In this document: piece after piece, positions 26,452 through 34,470 of the stretch
Layout of the letters: each line of letters begins with the position of its first letter
Position numbering within the stretch: the first letter of the stretch is position 1
From: Mucilaginibacter mallensis
GTDB taxonomy: Bacteria; Bacteroidota; Bacteroidia; Sphingobacteriales; Sphingobacteriaceae
Direction of reading: 5' to 3'
Length of the DNA stretch: 64,000 nucleotides
NCBI RefSeq assembly: GCF_900105165.1
Contig: NZ_LT629740.1
Coordinates: 1-64,000 of the forward strand
Position numbers and translations under genes: made by a program
Notes under the pieces: generated by a model
The model's input: only the letters and a program-made list of their open reading frames with translations
Told to the model about the DNA's origin: nothing
The model's database searches: none

Positions 26452-26488
26452 AAAAACGGGAGCAGTATTAATATTTGCTCCCGTTTTT
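26452..26488. terminator. Bidirectional intrinsic terminator
   Basis: AAAAACGGGAGCA and its complement around an 11-nt loop, between the convergent XRE and coiled-coil genes. Confidence 0.9.
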
Positions 26489-26506
26489 AACATCAATGTC
26501 GGCCTC

Positions 26507-27109
26507 TCATTTGCCTGCCTTGACTTTTTCTAGATTGTCCTTTGCCGCTTTCTGTTCCTTGTCTGCCTGCTCCGCCTGGGCTTGAGCTGCCGTAATCGCC
26601 TCCTGTTTTGCAATTTCTTTTTCTGCCTGTTGGTTTAAGCCCTTGGGATCGTCAGCTAACTTTTTTTCGATGGTCTTAGATACTTCAGGATATAGCGCTT
26701 TAACCAGCCAGAAATTATAGGCATCATCGTTTAGCCTGTCATTTTGGTGATTTAAGTATAAAGCCGTACCAACGGATAAGGATGTAACCACAAAGCATAA
26801 TACTACACCGATAATCAGGCTTTTTGACCAGGCACCGAAATGATGGCTGGTTTTTACTCCTATCACTTTAGGCACGGTTGCCACCAGTTTTTTAACCTCA
26901 TCGATCTGCTGCTGGATCTTCGCATCGTCATACCGTTTATTAGCCGTTTCAATCCGGGAGGCTATCCTGTCCAATGTCTCCTTGTATTGCTGTAAAAAAG
27001 TTTTCAGAAACTCCGGCATTTCGGTTTCTACAACGGTCATCCTGGCAACGAAACCTTGTATTAACTCTTCCAGCATCGTTATCTTTTCTTCTAATTCTTC
27101 ATTTTGCAT
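26507..27109 (-). CDS. Coiled-coil single-pass membrane protein, mobilization-associated
   Basis: A 200-residue protein: an N-terminal coiled coil (about 1-75), a basic linker, one transmembrane helix (SLIIGVVLCFVVTSLSVGTALYL, about residues 111-133) and a C-terminal Ala/Gln/Lys-rich coiled coil. It lies 41 bp downstream of the relaxase gene on the same strand, so it is probably part of the mobilization operon. Proteins of this build follow relaxase genes in other Bacteroidota islands, but I know of no demonstrated role; anchoring the relaxosome to the membrane is a guess. Confidence 0.7.
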   Translation of the reverse strand: MQNEELEEKITMLEELIQGFVARMTVVETEMPEFLKTFLQQYKETLDRIASRIETANKRYDDAKIQQQIDEVKKLVATVPKVIGVKTSHHFGAWSKSLIIGVVLCFVVTSLSVGTALYLNHQNDRLNDDAYNFWLVKALYPEVSKTIEKKLADDPKGLNQQAEKEIAKQEAITAAQAQAEQADKEQKAAKDNLEKVKAGK

Positions 27110-27150
27110 AACACTTGATTTTAAATTTTATTCAATAGTTTAATTTATCT

Positions 27151-28131
27151 CTACCTGCTTACCCCCTGTGATTGCGAATGTTCCGCTTCATGTTTCTTTC
27201 GTTTTCTGCGGGCTATATCCGCATCACCCATTGGGTCTGGGGCCGCTGCCACAAATTGCGGCTCCAATAGAATTTGCAGCAAGCCTTTACCGCCATCAGG
27301 ACTATGGCGGTACTCCGCTTGTACGCTTTGCCGAATAGCCTCTCGTAACTGGCTGGCCAGTGACGGCTCATTGGCTTGTCTTGCTGCGTGGTATTGTTCT
27401 ACCTGTTGGTTACGGGTTAAACTAGCATCTATTTGGGCATAGCTTAAACTGCGGTCAATGGCAGAGCCTTTCATTTTAACGTCGCCCTTTTCAAAAGAAA
27501 CCCCTTGTACCTCGCTGGTACCGCTACGAAATTTATAAGCGATCTTAGTGCCTTGTTTTGCCAGTGCCGCTTCCAATTCTTTCCAGGTGGTTGCCGTTTT
27601 CATTGCGGCCTTAATTGCATCATAAAGTTCATACCTGGTCTTCTCTTTGCCTTTCAAGGCTTGGCGGTTTACCTGTTCCTTGCCTTCGCCCAAATGGTAG
27701 CCATACTTCAAGGTGATTTCCTTACAGGCTTTCACATTTTTAGCGAAGTTGTTTTTATCACTAATCGTTTTGCCATTGTTATCAACCCGGTTATAGATCA
27801 GGTGCAGATGCGGGTGATCCCGATCGCTGTGCCGTACCACTACAAATTGCGTGTCACGGATACCCACTTTTTCCATGTACTCCTTAGCCCGTTCTACCAT
27901 GATGTCATCACTTAGGTTGGCTAAATCTTCCTTGCTCCAACTAAGTACCAGGTGACCGACTGCTTTACCCAATTCCGGCCGCATCTTTCGTTGCAGGTTA
28001 AAGTCGTGCGCCAAAGTACTTGCATTCTGCATCCGTACACCTGCCGCTGCCAGTATCTTAGCTTGCTGCTTATCCACCACATAGCGTATACAGCCGCCAA
28101 AGCTTCTTCCCGTAATTGGCTTACCCATCAT
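27151..28131 (-). CDS. Relaxase / mobilization nuclease (MobA/VirD2 type)
   Basis: A 326-residue relaxase of the Relaxase (PF03432) family. The metal-binding histidine motif is RDHPHLHLIYNRV at about residues 104-116 (His106, His108, His110, Asn114). The N-terminus GRSFGGCIRYVVDK is the region where the nicking Tyr usually lies, with Tyr17 as candidate. The region YELYDAIKAAMKTATTWKELEAALAKQG is also typical of the family. It should nick at the island's oriT. The start overlaps the MobC-like gene by 11 bp. Confidence 0.92.
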   Translation of the reverse strand: MMGKPITGRSFGGCIRYVVDKQQAKILAAAGVRMQNASTLAHDFNLQRKMRPELGKAVGHLVLSWSKEDLANLSDDIMVERAKEYMEKVGIRDTQFVVVRHSDRDHPHLHLIYNRVDNNGKTISDKNNFAKNVKACKEITLKYGYHLGEGKEQVNRQALKGKEKTRYELYDAIKAAMKTATTWKELEAALAKQGTKIAYKFRSGTSEVQGVSFEKGDVKMKGSAIDRSLSYAQIDASLTRNQQVEQYHAARQANEPSLASQLREAIRQSVQAEYRHSPDGGKGLLQILLEPQFVAAAPDPMGDADIARRKRKKHEAEHSQSQGVSR

Positions 28132-28498
28132 GGCTACTAATTTTAGTTAATAATTCTTCGATCTGCCTCAGCATAGCCTGGCATTTTAAAGCCAGGGAGA
28201 ATAGTCCTGCTACGTGTGCCAGATGTGTCAATTGGTTTAAGTTATTAGCCAGCCCTGCCAACATCCTGAACCAGCCGCTTTCTTCTGTAGTAAAGCGTGG
28301 AAAAACCTTAGCGCTTTTAGCAGCCCTACGGAACCATTCGCTCGGTTTCAGTCCGGCCTTTTTCGCCCTGCCTTCAATCAAGGTCCTTTCGGTAGGGGTT
28401 AACCTCACCATCAAAAGGTCGCTCCGCCGGATCGTTTTCTTTGGCCTTCCCGGTGTCCGCCGCTTTGGTAATTTGTTGTTTTCAGCAATTGCTGTCAT
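28121..28498 (-). CDS. MobC-like relaxosome accessory protein
   Basis: A 125-residue basic protein. The N-terminus is rich in Arg/Lys/Pro (KLPKRRTPGRPKKTIRR), followed by a ribbon-helix-helix-like part, DLLMVRLTPTERTLIEGRAKKAG, then LKPSEWFRRAAKSAK and a C-terminal helix pair with LAGLANNLNQLTHLAH. This is the pattern of MobC/BmgB proteins that bind oriT and help the relaxase. It overlaps the relaxase gene and is preceded by the hairpin-rich region 28537-28710. Confidence 0.88.
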   Translation of the reverse strand: MTAIAENNKLPKRRTPGRPKKTIRRSDLLMVRLTPTERTLIEGRAKKAGLKPSEWFRRAAKSAKVFPRFTTEESGWFRMLAGLANNLNQLTHLAHVAGLFSLALKCQAMLRQIEELLTKISSHDG

Positions 28499-28536
28499 GT
28501 GTCCTTCCCTTTCTGATTCTTAAAAAACCGACCAAC

Positions 28537-28710
28537 GGGAGCGAGTTCTGGATCATCCCAAATGGGGTGTATCCGGGTTTTTGTATAGCAAAAACATTAA
28601 CTCGCTCCCTACTGTCGGATAATTTTCGTTACATCCAGTCACTGCGTAACTGGTTTCTGTTTTTTCTTTCCGGGCTTTGCCCGCTGCTCTTCCCGATGCT
28701 TCGCATCGGG
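28537..28710. other. Candidate oriT: cluster of hairpins upstream of mobC
   Basis: An 11-bp inverted repeat GGGAGCGAGTT (28537-28547) and AACTCGCTCCC (28599-28609) encloses two further hairpins: GGAT-CATCCC-AAAT-GGGGTG-TATCC and GTTTTTG-TATAG-CAAAAAC. To the right lie CGGGC-TTT-GCCCG and CCCGATGC-TTC-GCATCGGG (28692-28710). The region is non-coding and sits between mobC and the next gene, the normal place for oriT in mobilizable elements. Confidence 0.5.
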
Positions 28711-28743
28711 TCTGTATAATTGCCATTTGCAACACTGGTTTTG

Positions 28744-29049
28744 CTAACGCTTATTCCAATCCGGCCAATAAACAAGGCTGCCTTTTGCCGGATGAAAAGA
28801 TGGTTGGTAACGGATATAGCCATACTCATCCAGTTCCCTGATACACTTATGGTAGGTGGCAATGGATGCGATTTTTGCATAAGCCATCACCGTTTTACGG
28901 GTGATGGCAAAAGGGCTGACAAAGCCTCCGCGCTGCCAAAAAATAAATAAAGCCGTGAATAAGCTTACATGAGTTGCCAGTACCTGTTCATCGCTTCCCA
29001 TGCGTTTGATAAGGTCGTTATAGCTCGCTAATTTTTTTGAAATGATCAT
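28744..29049 (-). CDS. Hypothetical winged-helix-like protein
   Basis: A 101-residue protein with VSLFTALFIFWQRGGF, SPFAITRKTVMAYAKIASIATYHKCIREL and YGYIRYQPSFHPAKGSLVYW. The middle looks like a helix-turn-helix and the end like a wing, as in replication or regulatory proteins on Bacteroidota islands. The start overlaps the stop of the upstream excisionase-like gene by 4 bp. I cannot name a family; DNA binding is inference from the layout. Confidence 0.7.
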   Translation of the reverse strand: MIISKKLASYNDLIKRMGSDEQVLATHVSLFTALFIFWQRGGFVSPFAITRKTVMAYAKIASIATYHKCIRELDEYGYIRYQPSFHPAKGSLVYWPDWNKR

Positions 29050-29309
29050 TTTCCGTTCCCCTCCAAAACCTTGTTAAGGTCTTCCAATTTATAATACATG
29101 ATACTGCCTATTTTAGTAAAGCGCAGGGTACCGTTGATGCGCAGGTTCTGTAAGGTGCCGGGTGATATATTTAGCATCTTCTTGACCTCGCTGCTTTTCA
29201 GCCATTTCTTTGATTGTCCTTGCCCTGGCTGGATGATCTGTTTAAGTTCATTGAGCAATTCATTTTTAAAATCCCGTAGGTCCTCACGGGTGATTAATTC
29301 CACATTCAT
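29046..29309 (-). CDS. Excisionase-like helix-turn-helix protein, second copy
   Basis: An 87-residue paralogue of the protein at 23080-23367: the N-terminal helix DLRDFKNELLNELKQI-type region (here LRDFKNELLNELKQIIQ), then KWLKSSEVKKMLNISPGTLQNLRING and FTKIGSIMYYKLEDLNKVL. It belongs to the helix-turn-helix excisionase/MerR-like group. It lies between two other small DNA-binding genes with overlaps or gaps of under 15 bp, forming a regulatory operon upstream of the mobilization genes. Confidence 0.83.
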   Translation of the reverse strand: MNVELITREDLRDFKNELLNELKQIIQPGQGQSKKWLKSSEVKKMLNISPGTLQNLRINGTLRFTKIGSIMYYKLEDLNKVLEGNGK

Positions 29310-29323
29310 CTTTCATCCTCCTT

Positions 29324-29593
29324 TTAATCTTTGATAGTTTGTTGCATGGCATTGAGTACCTCACTTTTTTTGAAGTACACCCGTTTATGCAGGCGCAAAT
29401 AGGGTAAGCCTTTTTTCATCCAGTCCGTAAGCGTTACCAATGACACGCCGAGTTCGGCGGCAAGCTCCTGCTTGGATAAAAGTTTTTCTGAATCCGGCGG
29501 CTGGCTGCCACCTGTTTTAAAGTGTTCTTGTAGTTCTGCCCTGACTGCATCCCTGATGCAATGGCTAAGGGCTTCTTGGTTAATGATCTGCAT
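29324..29593 (-). CDS. Small helix-turn-helix DNA-binding protein
   Basis: An 89-residue protein with KLLSKQELAAELGVSLVTLTDWMKKG followed by LPYLRLHKRVYFKKSEVLNAM, the helix-turn-helix plus wing of the excisionase (HTH_17) family. The N-terminal 35 residues are helical. It is the first gene of the small regulatory operon. Its likely role is control of excision or mobilization. Confidence 0.83.
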   Translation of the reverse strand: MQIINQEALSHCIRDAVRAELQEHFKTGGSQPPDSEKLLSKQELAAELGVSLVTLTDWMKKGLPYLRLHKRVYFKKSEVLNAMQQTIKD

Positions 29594-29765
29594 AGCATTT
29601 GTTTTGGTACAAATGTGTGCTATACCCTATAGATTTCTTGACCACGCAAATCTGCGTGGTTAAAATGGAGTGGTTTGAGAAAAGTTAAAATTGTTTATAA
29701 AGCATTGATAGCCAGTTTAATGTTATGCTTGCAAAGCAACCTACTACATGAGTGAAAAGAAGAAA

Positions 29766-30527
29766 TCAGCTCCGCTTTTTTGAAGGATTAATCGTAAACA
29801 ACTTTGATTTTGCGGGAATATCGGCATGTTTATCACCCGGTTCCCGCTTATCACTAGGGAAATAACGGCGTATAGTTTCGTGGTTGATCTCCTTATCACC
29901 CTCGCGGAAATATTTGCAAATCATCTTCGTCCAAACACTTTGTGTTTGTGAAAACATTAGTTCTTTACCTTCAGGGGTTTTGAGTTCCTGCATCTGCAAA
30001 TGCAGGTTTAAAACGGTATTGCGGTAACCATCTGGAATATTGATATAACCTTCGGTTTCCAGCGCGGTCGCTTTCTTGAGGTCGGCTTTTAGCTGTATAA
30101 TCTCCTGTCTAAGGCCATAGATTTCAGAATCCTGTTGTGCTATTACTGCATCGTTGGATTTATGAAAGTTCCAGCGATCAAGCGAGATCAGAAGTTCTGT
30201 GAATTTTTGCAGCCGTGCTATTTCACGTTCATTTCGTAGGTGGTTTTTATCGTAAACATCCTTATTCAACAACACTTTTAGCTGCCTTTCGATGAGTGAC
30301 CAGAAATATTTAAAAAATATTTCTTCTGTACCGGTGGGGTGATGCGATAAATAATAAGCCAGATGGCGGGGGTAAAATTCTTTAACACGATCTTCAGGTA
30401 TTGCAAATACGCGTTTAAATAAGTGCTTTAAAAATTGTGACCGATCCCATTGCAAGGGATTGCCGATATCCAGGGTATCCTTTGAAAAGTCAAAGCGGTC
30501 GCGGGGTTTAAAATATGTTAAGCTCAT
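29766..30527 (-). CDS. Hypothetical protein with central coiled coil
   Basis: A 253-residue protein I do not recognise. The N-terminal part is aromatic-rich (MSLTYFKPRDRFDFSKDT, then FYPRHLAYYLSHHPTGTEEI). A coiled coil follows at about 120-155 (IYGLRQEIIQLKADLKKA), and the end has WTKMICKYFREGDKEINHETIRRYFP, which looks like a helix-turn-helix. It lies between the regulatory operon and the defence block. Conserved genes of this sort accompany mobilization clusters, so a DNA-binding accessory role is possible but unproven. Confidence 0.65.
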   Translation of the reverse strand: MSLTYFKPRDRFDFSKDTLDIGNPLQWDRSQFLKHLFKRVFAIPEDRVKEFYPRHLAYYLSHHPTGTEEIFFKYFWSLIERQLKVLLNKDVYDKNHLRNEREIARLQKFTELLISLDRWNFHKSNDAVIAQQDSEIYGLRQEIIQLKADLKKATALETEGYINIPDGYRNTVLNLHLQMQELKTPEGKELMFSQTQSVWTKMICKYFREGDKEINHETIRRYFPSDKREPGDKHADIPAKSKLFTINPSKKRS

Positions 30528-30696
30528 AGGTAGCGAGATTTATTCAAAAATAAATGTTTGATATATTTATTCAAATTCCCTTAAGGTCTGCGACGTGGTG
30601 CCATTCTTTGCATTTGCAATTATAGTTAATCGTCCACAAGACGTCGGAAGTCGGAATGATCATCAATTATTTATTTAGAAAGCCCTATATTTAGCT

Positions 30697-31491
30697 ATGT
30701 CTGTTGGAAATATTAAGCACATTATTGTCATTCAAAGTTTATTTAAAGAAGATTTTAAATCGGGCTCTGAACTTTATCATGACGTTATAGAAAGAAGAAT
30801 TGATCTCTTACAGGATAAGTCCATAAAAATGACGCACAAGTTTTATGATATAAAAGATAAAATCAGCATTATAGAAATCATTAAATATATTCAGGCTAAT
30901 GCAAGGTACATGCAAGGAGGCATTTTAATTCATCTCGAAACTCATGGAAGTAAAAATTTGGACGGACTAATACTTACCGATGGCACCTTATTAAGTTGGG
31001 CTGAATTAATCGAATTGTTCAGGCCAATAAATATTGACACTTGCAATAAACTATATATAACGATGGCTACTTGCTTCGGCAGATATTTATATAAGGGTGT
31101 TGAGGCTTATGCAAAATCTCCTTATTCGGGCTACATTTCAGCCAGTAAGGAGGTTACCACGAATGAGGTAATTCAGAATTTTGAATTATTATTTGAATCA
31201 CTAATCCAAAATGGCAATCTAATTACTGCATACCAAGAAACGGAAATAGCTGGCTCTGATTTTTATTACAAGGACTCCGAAACAACTTTTAAAGAGAATG
31301 TTCGCGAAATCCGAAATAGAATGAGGAACGAGCCTGATTTCCTTTATAATATCGTTGACGATGAGAGCATGAGAAAAATATTATTCAATAAAAGCACCAC
31401 AAAGGAAGAGCTGGACTATATAGCAGAATTGGCTTTTACTAATCTTGTACAAAAGCAAAAAGAAGCTTTTAATTTTTCAAATTGTGATTAA
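30697..31491 (+). CDS. Caspase-like (clan CD) protease candidate
   Basis: A 264-residue protein. The central region matches the caspase/CHAT fold in outline: a strand ending in His, GGILIHLETHGS (His83), then DGLILTDGTLLSWAELIEL, and a second strand ending in Cys, LYITMATCFGRYL (Cys126), followed by YSGYISASKEVTTNEV. The His-Gly and Ala-x-Cys pattern with this spacing is that of caspases and CHAT proteases. The C-terminal 110 residues are helical. There is no other domain, so it would act on a partner. It converges on the HNH gene of the restriction operon (42 bp apart) and lies in the defence block; cleavage-triggered cell death is an inference. Confidence 0.6.
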   Translation: MSVGNIKHIIVIQSLFKEDFKSGSELYHDVIERRIDLLQDKSIKMTHKFYDIKDKISIIEIIKYIQANARYMQGGILIHLETHGSKNLDGLILTDGTLLSWAELIELFRPINIDTCNKLYITMATCFGRYLYKGVEAYAKSPYSGYISASKEVTTNEVIQNFELLFESLIQNGNLITAYQETEIAGSDFYYKDSETTFKENVREIRNRMRNEPDFLYNIVDDESMRKILFNKSTTKEELDYIAELAFTNLVQKQKEAFNFSNCD

Positions 31492-31532
31492 CTAATAAAG
31501 GTAACCGAATTCGCCATAAATCTCGGTCGATC

Positions 31533-32723
31533 CTACTCAAATAGGGTGCTATTTATATTGATTTGATTAGCTGGCATCAATTTTTTAAAATTCAAATAGC
31601 TTAGTAAATACGCCTCGTCCTTCAAATACCATTCAATCATAATTCTTTTTGGTATTAAACCCTCTTCCGTAGAGATGAAAATATAATCATATAAGTACAC
31701 CTTTGTCAAAAGATTATTTAATTCACTTTTTAATTCCATCAATAAATCCGGCTTGCTTGAGTCAATAGTACGCAGAATTTTATCCAACATAGATTTTCCA
31801 TGTATTTCCAGATATTCCTCATATCTGCTTTTAATATTAAATACCCTGTTCCATGTTTCGATTTTATCTGCAATTCGACGATTTGAACTTACATTTGGTT
31901 TTATGTTTACCTCCCACTTCCCCTTCCACAAATTTGAATAGTCTGGATATTCCTTACAAATTAACTCGAAGTGATATAGTTCATAAGGATTTTGAGTGGC
32001 GTCAAAAGGATAAAACGAAATTGTTCTCGTTGTTCGGGCTTTATCTGAATATAGCAGATGTTGGGAGCTTTTTTTACCATTACAATGGTCGCCGATTGGA
32101 ACTAAATTTTTTAAATTAATTGAAGAAAATACAAATAAAGAATCCCCCTTTGCTAATAGGTGATCATAATCTGGTCTGCCCTCAGAATTAATCATCTTAA
32201 TGGGCTCAATTCCACAAAATGGACACAATGAAAAATCTTCATTAGAAACTGCATGACTGTCTTTCAATCCAATAAAGTGATTCCCAAGATTACAGCCAAT
32301 TTTTTTAGAAAATGTACTATCTTTTTTACCTAGCTGTCCAATATATAAATTATCAACAAACAATTCATTTAGAAACACTTCAATGCTATTATCGAAACTA
32401 CCGTCAGCATTCGTCTTTTTAAAATCTGAGGCTACAGGAATATGTGCATATCGCCTTGTTTTGTTGGAAAAGAGAGTGCCAATTATATTTCCGTTAGAAA
32501 AAGCTTTAATAATTGCTGTCTTATCGTCCTTACTCAAGCTTAAAAAATGCGTTAATTGACTCTCCAGCTTCTCTAACCTATTTACAGTCGTGGAATACCA
32601 GGCCGGCAGCAATGATGTGGTAAAAGTTGCCGGATTTTCTGTTTCAATTTTTTCAAAAAAGAACGATATTAGTTCATGTAGCTTTTCTACATCATGATTG
32701 AAATATTTTAGATAAAATAGCAT
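31533..32723 (-). CDS. HNH endonuclease of the hsdMS-associated operon (PtuB-like)
   Basis: A 396-residue protein. An HNH/McrA-type nuclease motif lies in the middle: CPFC (Cys167, Cys170), PDYDHLLAK (Asp187-His188), NLVPIGDHCNGKKSS (Asn206, His213). The first 130 residues and last 170 are helical and unassigned. The layout, an ABC-type ATPase followed by a C-x2-C/HNH nuclease, is that of Septu (PtuA-PtuB) and retron-linked ATPase/HNH pairs. It starts 10 bp after the ATPase stop and is the last gene of the operon. It probably supplies the DNA cleavage that is missing because no hsdR is present. Confidence 0.78.
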   Translation of the reverse strand: MLFYLKYFNHDVEKLHELISFFFEKIETENPATFTTSLLPAWYSTTVNRLEKLESQLTHFLSLSKDDKTAIIKAFSNGNIIGTLFSNKTRRYAHIPVASDFKKTNADGSFDNSIEVFLNELFVDNLYIGQLGKKDSTFSKKIGCNLGNHFIGLKDSHAVSNEDFSLCPFCGIEPIKMINSEGRPDYDHLLAKGDSLFVFSSINLKNLVPIGDHCNGKKSSQHLLYSDKARTTRTISFYPFDATQNPYELYHFELICKEYPDYSNLWKGKWEVNIKPNVSSNRRIADKIETWNRVFNIKSRYEEYLEIHGKSMLDKILRTIDSSKPDLLMELKSELNNLLTKVYLYDYIFISTEEGLIPKRIMIEWYLKDEAYLLSYLNFKKLMPANQININSTLFE

Positions 32724-32733
32724 TCAACAATTA

Positions 32734-34470
32734 TTAAATTTTTGAAAGCTCATTTTCCTTATCTGTATAATGTTTTAATAGCTGAAGCCTGTCCATAGAT
32801 TCACCTAACAACCTTATTTCACCCATTATTACTTCTAACTTTTCTTTAGTTTCGGAGTTATTGATTTTTATATATAGGTCCTGAATCTGGTTAAATGAAA
32901 GCTTAGCCATTTGATTTTTAAAATGTTCATCTTGCTTTAAATCAGATTGAAAAACATTATCTAAAACATTTTCAAAAGTACTTCCATAAGTTTCACTTTT
33001 GATGCGATCAAACGTTACTTTGTCACCTTCCCTTATAAACTTAAATACATTGTACCCGTGACAATCAGATAGAACAAATGGCGAATGGGTGGTTATTATA
33101 AATTCTACATCCTTATTAATGAGTATCTTTTCTAACTGATAAAAAAAATCGCTCCGCCAAATAGGGTTAAAGTGAGTATCTGGTTCATCTAATAAATAAA
33201 CTATATCTCTTTTAGGATACTTTTCATCAAAAAGCAAGATTCCGCCAATTATATGAATAAATTGATGTTCGCCGTCGCTGATCTTTTCATATTCGGTTCG
33301 AACAAACCTTTCTTCACTTAATTTTAAAACGAGTTCAATTTTTTCGATACTAAATATTTTATCGAGTGACGCTATTTGTGGGAATCTAAGTAGTTGACCT
33401 TTCTCACGTTTTTTACGGAGATTATTTCGTTGTTCCCTTTGTATGCAAAGAGTATTTAAAAGGTTTAACTTTGTTAAAGCTTCAAAAAGTTTTTGTGGCG
33501 TCCCAAATTTATCCTTAAATAGTCCTTGTGTGACTTCATTAAATACGAAATCCAGTGTATGAATTTCTCCATCACCACTTTCTTTTGTAATTTCTTTTAA
33601 AACGGCACAGTCTGCTAAACTATCCAAATATCCTTGTAGTTCATCTGTTACCTCCAGTGTACGTCTAGTATAAAGCTTATTCCACCTGATAATTATCCTG
33701 AATGAGTTTAGCCTTTCGATTCGTAATGTTTCCTGAATAGTTTTTAATTTTTGAGTGTTGGCCAAAAGCAAATTTGAAACTACAATTGCTGCATTTGAAT
33801 CATAATTTAAAATCAATAAGTTAGGTGATTCAATAGCCTTTTTATGACTGTCCGGAGTCTTATTCTTTTTAGCTTTAGCTTTCGCTTCGTTAGCTACTTG
33901 TTGAGCGTAAAAATCTTGTAAATCAATAAACGGCATACTTATAAGGTCATTTAAACCAGATGTGTACCCTACTACTAAAGGAAGATAATTTCTTGCCTCA
34001 TCAGGAGAAATTACTGTATAAGAATCATCGTCAAATAAGTTATCTTGTTGTTTGTTTTCGACTTTAACTTTAAAAATAGGCGCGGGTTTTTTCTTGACCC
34101 GTCCAGTCGGAGGTCTTCTCGTAATCTGAATTTCCTTTGATTCTTCCTTTAACGTGACTTGATTATAGATATTGATTTTATATTTTAAATCGAAATAGAT
34201 TGGTTCTTGGTCTCGAGAGGCATAGGCGAAGTATTTGGGACTGTCGGTATGGTACAATTTTTTTTCCGCCTCATACAAAAAGTAAATTTCAAGATCATAG
34301 AAAATATCAGCAATTAGCTCTAAAAAATTTGATTTTCCACTCCCATTTAGACCAACCAGGCAAATTGGATCAACATGGCCCTTAAGCAAAATATGCTTGG
34401 GAAATTTTTTTTCAAAATGCTCCAGACCACGATATCTTTCATTAAAAAGCTGGATAGACTGTATTTTCAT
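32734..34470 (-). CDS. Restriction-associated AAA/ABC-type ATPase (PtuA/OLD-like)
   Basis: A 578-residue ATPase. Walker A is GLNGSGKS at residues 40-47, the ABC-signature-like block is SDGEHQF at 398-404, Walker B is VYLLDEPDTHFNP with Asp-Glu at about 428-429, and the switch His is in IITTHSP at 462. The insert between (about 100-390) is helical. This is the RecF/SMC-like ATPase type found in Septu, OLD and type I-associated ATPases. It overlaps hsdS by 4 bp (ATGA) and is followed by the HNH gene, so the four proteins probably form one system. Confidence 0.88.
   Translation of the reverse strand: MKIQSIQLFNERYRGLEHFEKKFPKHILLKGHVDPICLVGLNGSGKSNFLELIADIFYDLEIYFLYEAEKKLYHTDSPKYFAYASRDQEPIYFDLKYKINIYNQVTLKEESKEIQITRRPPTGRVKKKPAPIFKVKVENKQQDNLFDDDSYTVISPDEARNYLPLVVGYTSGLNDLISMPFIDLQDFYAQQVANEAKAKAKKNKTPDSHKKAIESPNLLILNYDSNAAIVVSNLLLANTQKLKTIQETLRIERLNSFRIIIRWNKLYTRRTLEVTDELQGYLDSLADCAVLKEITKESGDGEIHTLDFVFNEVTQGLFKDKFGTPQKLFEALTKLNLLNTLCIQREQRNNLRKKREKGQLLRFPQIASLDKIFSIEKIELVLKLSEERFVRTEYEKISDGEHQFIHIIGGILLFDEKYPKRDIVYLLDEPDTHFNPIWRSDFFYQLEKILINKDVEFIITTHSPFVLSDCHGYNVFKFIREGDKVTFDRIKSETYGSTFENVLDNVFQSDLKQDEHFKNQMAKLSFNQIQDLYIKINNSETKEKLEVIMGEIRLLGESMDRLQLLKHYTDKENELSKI

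Noticed and set aside
28553..28880. Short minus-strand frames between mobC and the next gene
   Set aside because: They overlap the hairpin cluster and the antisense part of the 28744-29049 gene, and look unlike protein.
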